From NCBI GenBank assembly GCA_039720395.1, contig CM077831.1:34879067-34943066 (forward strand): DNA of 64,000 bases, read 5' to 3'. The notes beneath the pieces are model-generated. The model saw only the letters and a list, made by a program, of their open reading frames with translations. It was not told where the DNA came from and did not search any database. Within the stretch, counting starts at the first letter, position 1, and each line of letters opens with the position of its first letter. Source of the DNA: Liquidambar formosana. Taxonomy: Eukaryota > Streptophyta > Magnoliopsida > Saxifragales > Altingiaceae. Below, piece by piece: positions 37,451-48,949 of the stretch. The translations under genes and the position numbers were made by a program.

Positions 37451-37858
37451 GGGCAGGCTATAGAAAGCATATAAAGTATTCTAAACCTTATTTAATTTAC
37501 AATTTTTTTAGGTTTTATGAAAAATATAAAAGGTTTTTACAAAAATTAGACACATAGTCTACTAAAAAACATCATTCTCTATAATTTTGTAAAATAAATT
37601 TTTTTCAAAATCTATCATTTAAATAGATTTTTTGACAATTTTTCATAGAAAATGAAATAAAGATTATAAATAGTCAAACAATCTGTTTAAATTATAAATT
37701 TTAGAAAAACTTTCTTTTACAAAGTTGTTTGTAATGATGTTTGCCAATGAACATCGATACTAATTTTTGTAGAAACCTCGTATATTTTTCATAAAATCTT
37801 AAAAAGTATAAACTAATGATAGGTTTAGAGTATTTTATGTGGTGACAACAGCCTCCTC
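37451..37858. mobile_element. Mutator-like foldback MITE (family M), 9-bp TSD
   Basis: A 408-bp element flanked by TAATTTTTA at 37442-37450 and 37859-37867. It is a long foldback with a core shared with the other family M copies (TAGAAAAACTTTCTTTTACAAAG...; AACATCATT / AATGATGTTT). The terminal repeats are weaker (AGGCT-T-G). Confidence 0.75.
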
Positions 37859-38722
37859 TAATTTTTATTTTTATTTTTTCCCAGATGACACGTATGCTTT
37901 ACTTCCATATTACGCGTTCCATGAGACCATTTGCTCCGCATGAGGCCGTGAGAGATTCACAGACTATATGGTCTAGTGTAGAGTGTGTGGGGCCCATTAG
38001 ATGAGACTCGAGAAAAACTTGCATGATACTGTTCCACCATGTTGGCTATGAGACTAGCCAATTAGGAACCCTGGATGTGGATTTGTGGTGAAGTTTTTCT
38101 CAACTCTGTGGCAGTGTGGCCCATTCTTATTTCTTGGAGGACTTTAACTTCCACTGTTGATTAAAGGTGGTTAGGCCAACGCCACAAAGAAGACTCGCTT
38201 TTCGAGTCTTCTCCATTTTTATTTTAGTTTAATTACATCTTGACTCAGTGTTAAAAATAATAATTTTAACTTTCGAGAAAACAAATCAACCGAGATCACG
38301 TTTTTGCCTCAGAAATGAGTATCATATTTGTTGGACATAATCAGTTTTCATTAAAAAAAAAAAAAAAAAAAATCATGAGTATAAAAAAATTTTGAAAAGA
38401 ATTTTTTTCTAGAAAAATTTTTTTTTTGAATAAATAATAATTTCAGCTCAAATTGTAATTTTTATTATAATGATCATTATCATTTTTGTTAGAGGAGTGG
38501 TTTGTGTGGTGGTGGTTTCTGATGACTCCTGGAGTCTCTGTCTTTGTCTTTGTCGTGTACATTAATATTCAAGCTGTACTCACTTTATTATTCCTACCAA
38601 CCCATTCAAATAATACCAACTGTAAAATACCAAAAGACCCCGCATGTTGTAACGTGGCACATTATCTTTGGTAATTGGCAAAGAAGAAAAAAAGGGTTGT
38701 CCAGAAGACTTGTACATTTCCC

Positions 38723-38748
38723 CTCTCTCTCTCTCTCTCTCTCTCTCT
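38723..38748. repeat. (CT)n microsatellite in the A1 dirigent promoter
   Basis: A CT run of about 26 bp at the point where the A1 promoter departs from the A2 promoter. Confidence 0.9.
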
Positions 38749-38749
38749 G

Positions 38750-39418
38750 TCGGAAGAAACTTGCCTCCACCCTTGGGCGGGGGACCTCTATTCTTTCTTT
38801 AGGAAAAAATTTGCCTCTACCCTTGGGCGGGGCACTTTTATTCATTTTCTGTCACGTGTTATAAATATTTTATAAAAATATAAATTTAAAAACACTAACA
38901 AACAAATAAGCTAATATGGATGCATGGATATACATTCATGTTAATATAAACATGTGACACTCAAATATGAATTGGACACTACTTGCCTCCACCCCAGGGT
39001 GGAAGAGTTCCTCCCCACCTCTATTCATTTTCTGCTATGTGTAAAATAAATATTTTAGAAAAACATGAATTCTAAAACACAAACAAACAAATAAATTAAT
39101 ATAAATGCGTTGACACACATTCATGTTAATATAAATATGTAACACTCAAATATGGATTTATAAAAATGTATTTACAATTATGTAAACATAGGAATGCATA
39201 CACACAATCAATTTTCTTTATTTATTTGGACAAATGGTGAAATATGAATGGGAGGGAGGAAGGAATTCTTCCACCCAAGGGTGGAGACAAGTATTTTCCT
39301 TTAGGGACAATTGGTGAAATATGAGTGGACTGAAAGAAGGAGCTCCTCCACCCAAGGCTAAAGGCAAGTATTTTCCAGACACTACTTACCTCTATCCTAG
39401 GGTAGAGGTAAGTAGTGT
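38750..39418. repeat. Repeat-rich insertion in the A1 dirigent promoter
   Basis: About 670 bp absent from the A2 promoter (A2 goes straight from the CT tract to TTTATAGACACAACC). It contains two direct copies of a unit of about 175 bp (38807-38974, 38979-39162) with the GCCTCCACCC / CATTCATGTTAATATAAA motifs. The right half holds oppositely oriented CCACCC-AGGGTGG motifs, giving a foldback character. It puts new sequence about 80 bp upstream of the A1 start codon. Confidence 0.65.
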
Positions 39419-39495
39419 CTCTCTTTATGGACAAAACCTAATCCAATTCCACCGTGACATTTCCACTGAGAAGTTCCCAATCCCCAACTTTTCCC

Positions 39496-40071
39496 ATGGC
39501 TACTTTTCTTCCTCTCTCAGCTTCCCAATTCATCATCCTCACCCTCCTCTCTTCCTTCGCCGCGATTTCAATCGCCGGAGAAGAAACCGACGGCTTTGTG
39601 AGTCCTATCGATCGGAAGCTAATTGGGCTCAAGAAAGAGAAGCTGAGCCACTTCCGGTTCTATTGGCACGACATCCTCACAGGCCCAAACCCAACCTCCG
39701 TGCTAATTGTGCCACCAGCCTCCAACACATCGCTAACAGCCTTTGGGTTGATTCATATGATCGACAACCCATTAACATTAGGGCCCAAATTGAGCTCGAA
39801 GATGGTCGGAAAGGCCCAAGGGTTTTATGCGTCGGCGGCCCAACAAGAGCTAGGGTTGCTAATGGCTATGAACTTTGCTTTCATTGAAGGAAAGTATAAT
39901 GGAAGCACTTTGACGGTGCTAGGGCGGAATCCCATTTTCAACAAGGTGAGGGAGATGCCGGTGGTCGGAGGAAGTGGGCTTTTCCGGTTTGCTAGGGGTT
40001 ATGTTCAGGTTAAAACTTACAAGGCGGATATGAAGACGAAAGATGCCACGGTTGAGTATAATGTATTGTGA
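39496..40071 (+). CDS. Dirigent protein A1 (C-terminus shortened)
   Basis: Intronless, 191 residues. The ATG at 39496 gives the same [19 protein letters not shown] signal-peptide start as A2; an upstream non-ATG extension is ignored. Cleavage is likely after SIAG (about residue 28). Dirigent core motifs are present: [65 protein letters not shown]. Known for the family: secreted beta-barrel proteins that steer stereospecific phenolic coupling or related reactions in lignan, lignin or pterocarpan pathways. A 1-nt net deletion at the end changes [10 protein letters not shown] (A2) to VEYNVL, losing the last residues of the final strand. The TATA position reads TTTATGG, weaker than in A2. Probably expressed at most weakly or altered. 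Confidence 0.85.
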   Translation: MATFLPLSASQFIILTLLSSFAAISIAGEETDGFVSPIDRKLIGLKKEKLSHFRFYWHDILTGPNPTSVLIVPPASNTSLTAFGLIHMIDNPLTLGPKLSSKMVGKAQGFYASAAQQELGLLMAMNFAFIEGKYNGSTLTVLGRNPIFNKVREMPVVGGSGLFRFARGYVQVKTYKADMKTKDATVEYNVL

Positions 40072-41620
40072 TGCATTATTGATGCTTGTTTTTTTAATAC
40101 CTTTTTGGTTGTCTTTTGGGACTTTATGCTCTTTTGTTGAGATGATAGCTTTACTTTAATTATGTGAGTCACCTTTAATAATTGCTTTGTAGCAAAGTGG
40201 GGTTCATTTTTGTTGTATTTTTTTTTTACTTATAACATGGTGGGAAATTCTCTCTCCCCCCCTCTCTCTCTCATGTTTTTTTTTTTTTTTCGTTTTTTTT
40301 AAATTATCCCTTGTTACCTTCTTTTTCTTTTTTTTTTTTTGTTTTGTTTTAAATAACTTTTTTGCCAAATATAGGTATCCCAAGCCTCTTTCAAGGTTTT
40401 GGGTTGGATGGTTCACATCCAAGTCTATGCCAAGTCTATGCATGTGATGGTAAGGGACTTTCAGGGCTACCTCGTGGGTTTATTGTAACAGGAATCTAGT
40501 TAGTATATTTAGGCAAAATGAGATGGATTTTCAATTTTGTAAGATATGAGATTAGTAAATGGAAAGTTATGCGCAAATTGAATATTTGTGAACTCAATAT
40601 TTTGAAGGGGACGTTAGTGTATACTGAATCAATAAAGTTATAACTTTTCTTCTGATACAACAATGCAATTTCAATGAGTACTGAAATGTTAAGAGCTAAT
40701 TTTTTTTTTTTTTTCCCTTTTTCTTTGTTATTGCTTGTGGTCTTGTGGATGTGAGCCATTTGATCGAAAATTGCTTCAATTCCAAGATGGGGGAATTTTT
40801 TATTGGTCATCTTACAAGAAAATAATTATAGTTGAACACAAATTACTAATAACTTTTTAGTAAATGGATACTAATTTAATTGCGAATGACCATTAAATGT
40901 AATTATTTTCCCATAGCCGCAATTTAAAATTTCCCCTTTCAAGATCTCTTATAAAACTCTGAAGATGAGGTAAAATGTGAATTTCATGAGTCGGTTTCTA
41001 ATTATTCATGAGGAAAATCATCATCAATTCAAGATTAGATGCTAGATTATGATATCCCTAGAACTAAGAATTTCATTAATGTAGACTAGGGTTAGAATAT
41101 CACAATGGCATATTCTACACATCAAGCCCAGTGGGTCCATGGTTTAACAACTGGGTATTGGTTAGCTCTTGTAGCTTGTTTTGGTCTGGCCAATTTCAAA
41201 TAATAAATCTGGCTAGCTTTTCGGCTGGTTTTAGATCATCAAACCCATTCCCATTTGCATGGTTGTTATGACTATATTAAGAGGTCAGACCTCATATTTT
41301 AACATCTTTTTTTTTTTTTTTTTGGCACAACAATGAACATCTTGCAATTTTACAAAGCACCTTATAGAATAAGTTCTTGCTCCCCTACCCGCTATCAGAG
41401 AAAAAGAAATTTAAAAAAAAGGGGGTGGGGGGGAATTTGTTTTCAATTTTCATAAGGATCGAGATTCAAACTTCCTAACCTTTGGCTTTATAATTGGAGA
41501 GGGTTACTATACGGTCATTATTTTTTGCTTCGTTTGAAATATCTACACAGGTACCCATATTTGATTTTTTCTTTTTTTTTTTTGGCTCCCATTTGTAAAC
41601 ACACACCCCACCCCCATGCG
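40072..41620. other. 3' flank of dirigent A1
   Basis: Homologous to the flanks after A2 (46111-) and A3 (52958-), with T tracts and a CT-rich stretch. No gene recognised. The A1 flank lacks the family M MITE present in A2 (47369-47745) and A3 (54027-54381). Confidence 0.6.
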
Positions 41621-41624
41621 AGGA

Positions 41625-41880
41625 AGAATCTGGATTTGGTGAAGTTTGGAACTTTAACTATATTGTGAAGTTACTGTTGAATTGATGTCACGTGGCAAGA
41701 GAGAAGAAAGGACGATTCAGATTCGTTGGTAACAAAGCAGTTAAAATCACAAAATCTAAGAACTGCTTTGCTACCAGCGAATCTAAGCCATCCCTTTTTC
41801 TCCCTTGCCACATAGCGTCAATCCAACAGTAATTTCACCATATAGTTAAAGTCCCTAATTTTGCCAAATCTCAATCTCGT
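41625..41880. mobile_element. Foldback MITE present only in unit A1
   Basis: About 256 bp with arms of about 75 bp. Left: GGAACTTTAACTATATTGTG and TTACTGTTGAATTGATG; right: the reverse complements with few changes, plus GCCACATAGCG / CACGTGGC. Unit A2 reads straight through (CACGCGAGGAATGGGTTC at 48096-48113), so the insertion followed the duplication. Confidence 0.75.
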
Positions 41881-42390
41881 GAGAAATAGGTTTTAATGAA
41901 TTCGAAAAGCCCAAATGATGACCTCTTTGTTGTGGATAATCTTCCAAGACCCGAAATGTTTTGTCTTATCATGGGCCGATAGGCCAAGCCTCCCTTGATG
42001 AAAACAAATAAATATTCTGTTTACTTTGGAGGGACTACCCCACACCTTATCCTGTTCAACAACCCTATGAGTGACTATAAATGCTACTACCTAAAAATTT
42101 TGTGACCATAAATGCTATGTTATTTCTTTCCCAAAAAGAAAAAGAAAAACGGTTTGCTACAAATGTCATTTATCCTCATAGATGAAGTGAGAATTTGAAC
42201 TCACAGCTTTACTTGAAGGAATATAAAACTATTAAACTAGATCTTATATCTTCAATTATGACAATGGAATGATGGATTTGCAGCTTCCAAACTTCACATA
42301 AATTAATAGTTCCAGTCAATTTTCAGGAGGGTGACCAAACACGCCCTTAAAGTGTTCTAACTATGCACATTCTTTACAGGAATAATAATC

Positions 42391-42538
42391 AGATAAGCAC
42401 GTATTGATATAACTTATATCAACACCCGTAATGGGAATTGTACCTTGTGTACTAGTAGGATATGAGGTACAATGGACTAATTCGAGAGATACAACTCCCA
42501 ATGTATGGTGCTGATATAACTTATATCAACAAGTGCTA
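42391..42538. mobile_element. Small MITE (family T), copy 2
   Basis: Arms carry GATATAACTTATATCAACA in both halves, with TAATGGGAATTGTACC / TACAACTCCCAATG inside, as in the copy at 29041-29185. Unit A2 lacks it: there, TGCACATTCTTTACAG is followed directly by ATCACCC at 49298. Confidence 0.6.
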
Positions 42539-43058
42539 ATAGGAATATAACCGTTATTTGCAGTTTTTTTTTTCTTTTCTTTGAAAAAAAAAAAAAAGAA
42601 AAAAAAAGAGAAAGAAGGAAAGAAAGAAAGAAGAGTTTTTGGAGTCTGTTAGACAACCGTGTGACCATCTCAGCCGGATGAACACCGGCTGGGAACGATC
42701 CTCCACTGCATCAACGATCCAAGGATCATGAGGCTGTTAATCAGGCTCTGATCACACGGTCCTAATTCATCCACCAGACTTTAGTTCCTGTCTCCTTAGA
42801 ACTCAAGGATGCAGAGGTACGAGCCGATAAAACAGATCCTGTTCAAGAAAGGTCGTACATTCTTTACAGCTCACCCAATCATTATTGCAACCGATTCTTT
42901 AAGGTTCGTTCCCATCCATTTGTGCAAGAAATCATTGAAAAATTTGTACCATTTTGCTTGTTATCGTGGACTGCCTCTCCCATGTTTTTTGCTTGATAAG
43001 CGTGTTTTTTGCTTGATTGCTAAGGGAAAATATCTCAGGATTGTTATTGGAACACTTC

Positions 43059-43440
43059 TTTTAGATTAATGCGGATGGTGCTTCAATGGGCAAAACCTGG
43101 ACGTTATAAGGGTTCTTGAGGGCCAATTTAGTGCATGCCTCTCTATATACTTTGGTTTGCATTCAAATGGGCTTGCGCAACTTTTGGCTCTTTGGGAGGG
43201 TATTCTCTGTGTTTTATGTTTGAATATCATCCATCCCTCTTCCTTTTAAAACTGATTCTTTGGTTTGTTTGTGCAGGAGATTGCACAGGAGGAGCAGCCA
43301 TCATCCTTTCCTTCTCAACTACCTCTGCGGCTAGCTTTCATGCTGTATATCTCTGTTTTCCCTACAGAGAAGGGAGTAGAGGAATTCATCTTCTTGCCAA
43401 ATATGCTGCCACTGTACCTTCTCTGCATATATACCTTATG
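43059..43440 (+). pseudogene. RNase H-like domain relic, copy 2
   Basis: Close copy of the relic at 35819-36200: TSAASFHAVYLCFPYREGSR, then HLLAKYAATVPSL in one frame, and the N-AE helix equivalent (NGLAQLLALWEGI) in another. Broken by the same frame changes, so the decay predates the A1/A2 duplication. Confidence 0.6.
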
Positions 43441-44190
43441 TACCTTGCTCGATCCACAGTTTTTGTTACCTTCCCTATCCTCAATGTTATTTATAATTAG
43501 TTTTAATAAATTAGTACTTATATATGCATCTAATCTTCTAATTTATTCATATTTAATTGAGTTAGTCAGGTTTTCTGACCCCATCGGAACAGGTTTTGGA
43601 TACTCGGATTATGGGTGTAAACATGGGATGCATAGTTAAACCCAACTCAAATTCGGGGTGGGATTATCTTAATCAGGTCCAGATCGGATTGCAGGTGCCT
43701 ATTCCAAGACCATCCTGTTGTCATCCCGGATAATAGCCACCCTAATCACACAGGCAGAAGAAAAAAAGTTTTAAAATTTTAAAACGGGCCCAGACTTTCG
43801 TTTCATTATTGCAACGTAGTCCTTGAATGTGAATGTGTTCCTTCAACTGGTGCATGAAATCATTGGACAGTCTATAACCATTATATGCTTGTTATTCTGC
43901 ACCTGCATCTACTAGGTTATGTTTACGTATCTTATAATGCTTTAATCAACCATTCAGTTTTATATACGTTATGTTATTCTTTGGGAAAATATTTAGGCTA
44001 CGTTTGGTTTGAGGGAATGGAATGAAATGAGAGTGGGAATGAAAAAGAATGGGCATTTCATCCCAATGTTTGGTAAGGGGTGGAAATGGAATGAAAAAGC
44101 ATAGGTGGGATCCCTTTTTAATGATTTTTACTCTTTGAAATGTGAGAATAGTTATTCCTTTTCGTTTGAGAATGAATGGCTATTCCTTCA

Positions 44191-44622
44191 TGGATAAAAA
44201 GAAAAACTCTTGATGGCAAGAGTTTCTATCTTTTATTTATGGATAAAAAGAAAAACTCTTGATGGCAAGAGTTTCTATCTTTTATTTAGGTACAATTATT
44301 TTCACATTCTTTTTTACTTCATCCATATCCTTTCATGACTAAAAGAATTGCAAAAATAAACCATAAAAGGCATTGACAAAGCCAAAACAAGTTTGAAAAT
44401 ATAATGCCTTTATATCTATATCATGAGTAAATACAAAGTAAAAGACTCTTAAGGGCAAGTGTTTCTGTTTTTTATTTATGGATAAAGAGAAACGTACAAT
44501 TATTTTCATATTCTTTTTTACTTCATCAAAGTCCTTTCATGACTAAAAGAATTGCAAAAATAAACCATAAAAGACATTGACAAAACCAAAACAAGTTAGA
44601 AAATATAATGCCCTTATACCTA
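44191..44622. repeat. Local tandem repeats in unit A2
   Basis: A 49-bp unit (GGATAAAAAGAAAAACTCTT...) is repeated twice at 44191-44288. A unit of about 125 bp (ACAATTATTTTCA-ATTCTT ... AAAATATAATGCC) is repeated at about 44288-44414 and 44496-44622. These replace the family M MITE of unit A1. The sequence ends with AACAGCCGCCCTCTAATTTTA, like the right end of that MITE. Confidence 0.7.
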
Positions 44623-45445
44623 TAACAGCCGCCCTCTAATTTTAATTTTAATTTTTTCCCAAATGACGCGTATGCTTACATCCACATTACGCGTACCATG
44701 GGACCATTTGCCCGCATGGGAGATTCACAGACCATATGGTCTAGCGTGAAGCGTGTGGGGCCCATTAGATGAGACTCTATGGCCCATTCTTATTTCTTGG
44801 AGGACTTTACCTTCCACTGTTGATTAAATTTAGGTTGTTAGGCCAACACCACAAAGAAGACTCGCTTTTCGAGTCTTCTCCATTTTTATTTTAGTTTAAT
44901 TACATCTTGATTCAGTGTTAAAAATAATAATTTTAACTTTCGAGAAAACAAATCAACAGAAATCACGTTTTTGACTCAGAAATGAGTATCATATTTGCTG
45001 GACATTATCAGTTTTCATAAAAAAATCGTGACGGTCCTTGAGTATAAAAAACTTTGAAAGGAATTTTTTTCTAGGGAAAAAAAATTTTTTTGAATAAATA
45101 ATAATTTCAGCTACAGAGTGTAATTTTTATTATAATAACCATTTATCATTTTTGTTATAGGAGTGGTTTGTGTGGCGGTGGTGTTTGATGACTCCTGAGT
45201 CTTTGTCTTTGTCTTTGTGGTGTACATTAATTCTAGCTGTACACACTTTATTATTCCAAAGCACCTCATGCAGTCATGCAACTTTAGTCTTACCAACCCA
45301 TTCAAATAATATCTACTTTAAAATACCAAAAGACCCCACATGTTGTAACGTGGCACATACTCTTTGGTAATTGACAAAGAAGAAAAATAGGGTTGTCTAG
45401 AAGACATGTACAGTTCCTCTCTCTCTTTCCCTGTCCCCCTCTCCC

Positions 45446-45451
45446 TTTATA
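45446..45451 (+). promoter_or_regulatory. TATA box of dirigent A2
   Basis: TTTATAG lies about 75 bp upstream of the ATG at 45523, before a short leader (ACACAACC). In A1 the same position reads TTTATGG. Confidence 0.55.
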
Positions 45452-45522
45452 GACACAACCTAGTCCAATTCCACCATCTGTGGACATTTCCATTGAGAAG
45501 TTCCCATTCCCCAACTTTTCCC

Positions 45523-46110
45523 ATGGCTAGGATTCTTCCTCTCTCAGCTTCCCAGTTCATCATCCTCACCCTCCTCTCTTCCTTCGTCGCCATTTCAATC
45601 GCCGGAGAAGAAACCGATGGCTTTGTGAGACCTATCGATCGGAAGCTAATTGGGCTCAAGAAAGAGAAGCTAAGCCACTTCCGGTTCTATTGGCACGACA
45701 TCCTCACCGGCCCAAACCCAACCTCCGTGCAAGTTGTGCCACCAGCGTCCAACGCATCGGTAACAGCCTTTGGGTTGATGAATATGATCGACAACCCATT
45801 GACATTAGGGCCCAAATTGAGCTCGAAGATGGTCGGAAAGGCCCAAGGGTTTTATGCGTCGGCGTCCCAAGAAGAGCTAGGGTTGCTAATGGCTATGAAC
45901 TTTGCTTTCATTGAAGGAAAGTATAATGGAAGCACTTTAACGGTGCTAGGGCGGAATCCGGTTTTCAACAAGGTGAGGGAGATGCCAGTGATCGGAGGAA
46001 GTGGGCTTTTCCGGTTTGCTAGGGGTTATGTTCAGGCTAAAACTAACAAGGTGGATTTCAACTCGGGAGATGCCACGGTTGAGTATAATGTCTATGTGAT
46101 GCATTATTGA
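45523..46110 (+). CDS. Dirigent protein A2 (intact)
   Basis: Intronless, 195 residues. I chose the ATG at 45523 rather than the in-frame ATG at 45406, because 45523 is shared with A1, follows the TATA/leader and gives a clean signal peptide ([14 protein letters not shown], cleavage near SIAG). Dirigent motifs in order: [20 protein letters not shown] (about 50-69), [20 protein letters not shown] (about 86-105), [58 protein letters not shown], and the C-terminal [10 protein letters not shown]. Two potential N-glycosylation sites (NAS, NGS). It is the only copy in the array with all of these ends intact, so it is the best candidate for the functional gene. Expected secreted, apoplastic. Confidence 0.92.
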   Translation: MARILPLSASQFIILTLLSSFVAISIAGEETDGFVRPIDRKLIGLKKEKLSHFRFYWHDILTGPNPTSVQVVPPASNASVTAFGLMNMIDNPLTLGPKLSSKMVGKAQGFYASASQEELGLLMAMNFAFIEGKYNGSTLTVLGRNPVFNKVREMPVIGGSGLFRFARGYVQAKTNKVDFNSGDATVEYNVYVMHY

Positions 46111-47368
46111 TGTTTTTTCTTTTTTTGGGACCTTTTTGGTTGTCTTTTGGGACTTTATGCTCTTTTGTTGAGATGATAGCTTTACTTTAATTATGTCGGT
46201 CACCTTTAATTGTTGCTTCGCAGCAAAGTGGGGTTCATTTGTTGTATTTTTTTTCTTTTACTTGACGTGTAACAAAAGACTAAGAGTTTTTTCCCAAAAT
46301 AATGAGAACTTTGTTGAATAAGATAGAAATTTGGTGTGCTTCTTGTGTTGATGCCACCATTCCTCCACTCCATGGTGGGAAATTCTCTCTCCACCCCCCC
46401 TCTCTCTCTCTCTCTCTCTCATGTTTTTTTTTTCTTTTTTTTTTTTTAAAAAAATTATCCCCTGTTGCCTTCTTTTTCTTCTTCTTTTTTTTAAATAACT
46501 TTTTGCCAAATAACCTATCAAGGTTTTGGGTTAGACTAGTCTCACACAATGTATAGTTCACATGTAAGTTTACGCATGCGATAGTAAGGGACTTTCGATT
46601 CTTAAACTGTGATCTTCTGTCATTTGTGTTACCTTCGTGAGTTCATCATAGCAGGAATCTAATTAGTACATTTAGGCAAAATGAGATGGATTTTCAATTT
46701 TGTAAAATATGGGATTAGTAAATGGAAATTTATGCGCAAATTGAATCTTTGTGAGACTCAATATTTTGGAGAAGTCGTTAGTGTATACTGAATCAATAAA
46801 GTTATAAGCTTTCTTCTGATACAACAATGCAATTTCGATGACTACCGAAATGTTAAGAGCTAAATTTTTTTTTTCTTTTTTCTTTGTTACTGCTTGTTGG
46901 TCTTTTGGATGTGAAACCACGAGCCATTTGATAGAAAATTGCTTGAATTCCAAGATGGGGGAAATTTTTATTGGTCATGTTATAGGAAAATAATTACAAT
47001 TCAACACAAATTACTATTAACTTCCTAGTAAATGGATACTAATTTAACTACGAATGACTATTAAATGTAATCATGTAATCATTTTCCCATAGCCCAACCA
47101 ATCTAAAATTTCCTCTTCCAAGATCTTCTATTAAAGCTGAAGACGAGGTAAATTGTGAATTCAATGAGTTGGTTTCTAATAATTCATGAGGAAAATCATC
47201 ATCAATTCAAGATTAAATGCTAGATGATGATATCCCTAGAGCTAAGACTTTCATTAATGTAGACTAGGGTTGGAGTATCACAATGGCATATTCTACACAT
47301 CAAGCCCTGTGGACCCATGATTTAACAACTAGGCATTGGTTAGCTCTTATAGCTTGTTTTTGTCAGTG
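46111..47368. other. 3' flank of dirigent A2
   Basis: No gene recognised. It contains a CT-rich stretch and poly-T tracts at 46390-46450, then sequence shared with the A1 and A3 flanks. Confidence 0.55.
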
Positions 47369-47745
47369 GGGTTAGGATATTACAAACTCCTTCAAGTGAT
47401 CTCCCCACCTTATTAATTTTATTTTTTTTAAGATTTAAGAAAAAAATAAAAGGTTTTTATAAAAAGTGGTTACGTAGTCTACTAGAAAACATCATTTTGA
47501 ATAACTTTGGGTCAAAAAGTTTTTCCAAAATCCTTCATTTAAATAGATTTTTTTAGTCATTTATAGTCTTTGTTTTATTTTTGGTCAAAAAAATATTATG
47601 GAAAAACTTTCTGATCCAAAGTTGTTCAAAATGATGTTTTCTAGTAGACTACGTAACTACTTTTCATAAAAACCTATTATATTTTTTAAAAAATTAAAAT
47701 TATTAGGGTGAGAGATCACTTGCAGAGATTACAATATCCGAACCC
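47369..47745. mobile_element. Family M foldback MITE in unit A2
   Basis: 377 bp. The ends are GGGTTAGGATATTACAA and TTACAATATCCGAACCC. The arms contain CTAGTAGACTACGTAACTAC / TAGTCTACTAGAAAACATCA with an AAAACTTTCTGATCCAAAGT-type core. The same insertion is present in A3 at 54027-54381 but not in A1, so it came after the A1/A2 split and before the A2-A3 duplication. No clear TSD. Confidence 0.75.
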
Positions 47746-48260
47746 TTAAGAGGTCAGACTTCATATTTTTGCACTTTTTTATTTTTTTTGATCCACAACA
47801 ACGAACATCTTACAATTTTACACAGTACCTCATAGAATAAGCTCTCGCTCCCCTACCGGCTATCAAAGAAAGAGCAAAAGGAACAAAAAAAAAAATTCCA
47901 ATTTTCATGAGAATCGAGATTCAAGCTGCCTAACCTTTGGCTTTATAATGGAGAAGGCTACTACATGGCCATAATTTTTTGCTTCATTTGAAATATCTGC
48001 ACAGGTACCCATATTTGAATTTTTTCTTTTCTTTCCTCTTGTCTGAGAAGAAAACAATCATAGGGTCCCATTTGTAAACACGCATCCCAACCCCACGCGA
48101 GGAATGGGTTCTAATGCGAAAAGCCCAAATGATGACCTCTTTGTGGCAGATATTCTTCCAAGACCTGAAATGTTGTCTTATCATGGACCGATAGGCCAAG
48201 CCTCCCTTGATGAAAAAAAACTAAATGCTCTCTATTTACTTTGGAGGGACTACCCCATAA

Positions 48261-48949
48261 TAGGGGTGTTCGTGGTTTAGGTTAAGATCGAAAATCAAAT
48301 CGAATTAAACAAAATCGATCAGTTTGGTATAGTTTTTTTGTCTTTAGATTTGGTTTTGGTTCTAATTTTAGAAAATCGAATTAAATTGGTTTGATTTTGG
48401 TTTTTATGTTTAAAAAACCAAACCAATCTGAAAAAACCAAAAAAAAAAAATATAAATATATATAATTTTATATATTACATAATAAACTTACTTTGTAAAT
48501 TATTATTCTAATAAGGGCATAATAGGTAATAGATTGTAAATTTTCTTAATGTTTTTTCTTTATTAGATTGGCATGTATTAAACTAGCTATTATTGTTATG
48601 TGAGATATTGGCACATATTAGATTGGAGATTTAAACTTGAATTGACATAAGTTAATACTTTTCTACTTTGATACAATGTTTAATGTTTTTTTTAATTGCT
48701 AATGTAATGATTTTATTAAAAATGTTTTTATTTAGAGTTTGGCTTGTCATTTTTCTATTTTTAATTATTTGTTGTTATTTGATAGGATAAAGCCGAAACC
48801 GAACCGAACCAAACCGAAATTTTATGGTTTGGTTTGGTTTTTTTAATAGTATAGTTTGGTTTTGGTTTGAGAAAACAAAAACTGAAATATAATGGTTTGG
48901 TTTAAGATCTACCTTAAAATCGAACCAAACCGAACCACGAACATCCCTA
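48261..48949. mobile_element. hAT-like non-autonomous element, 689 bp
   Basis: The ends TAGGGGTGTTCGTGGTTT and AACCACGAACATCCCTA are inverted. The flanks CCCCATAA / CCCCATAC form an 8-bp duplication with one mismatch. The ends are followed by (A)ACCGAACC/GGTTTGG-type subterminal repeats and an AT-rich core without coding capacity. The equivalent site in A3 (56810-56823, CTACCTCATACCACC) is empty, so the element inserted after A2/A3 duplicated. Confidence 0.8.

Larger units (their letters stand above)
35811..43040. repeat. Tandem unit A1 of the dirigent array (about 7.2 kb)
   Basis: The left boundary CCACTTCTTTTAGATTAATGC at 35811 is repeated as CACTTCTTTTAGATTAATGC at 43052, where unit A2 begins. 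From there both units run in parallel: RNase H relic, Tourist-like MITE, AT-rich promoter, dirigent gene, and 2-3 kb of 3' flank. At the right end, A1 carries the start of B-type flank (GGGAAAATATCTCAGGA, compare 49608-49625) before the junction near 43037-43050. That places a duplication breakpoint there. Confidence 0.8.

Noticed and set aside
39321..39887. A long alternative frame over dirigent A1 (similar ones over A2 and B1)
   Set aside because: Frame shadow of the conserved dirigent sequence; lacks family motifs.
42477..42668. Frames rich in Phe/Lys in poly-A/poly-T stretches here and elsewhere (e.g. 40204-40443, 46258-46561)
   Set aside because: Homopolymer-driven open frames without motif or conservation.
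45406..45522. N-terminal extension of dirigent A2 from the ATG at 45406
   Set aside because: It overlaps the TATA box and leader, is absent from other copies, and would bury the signal peptide.
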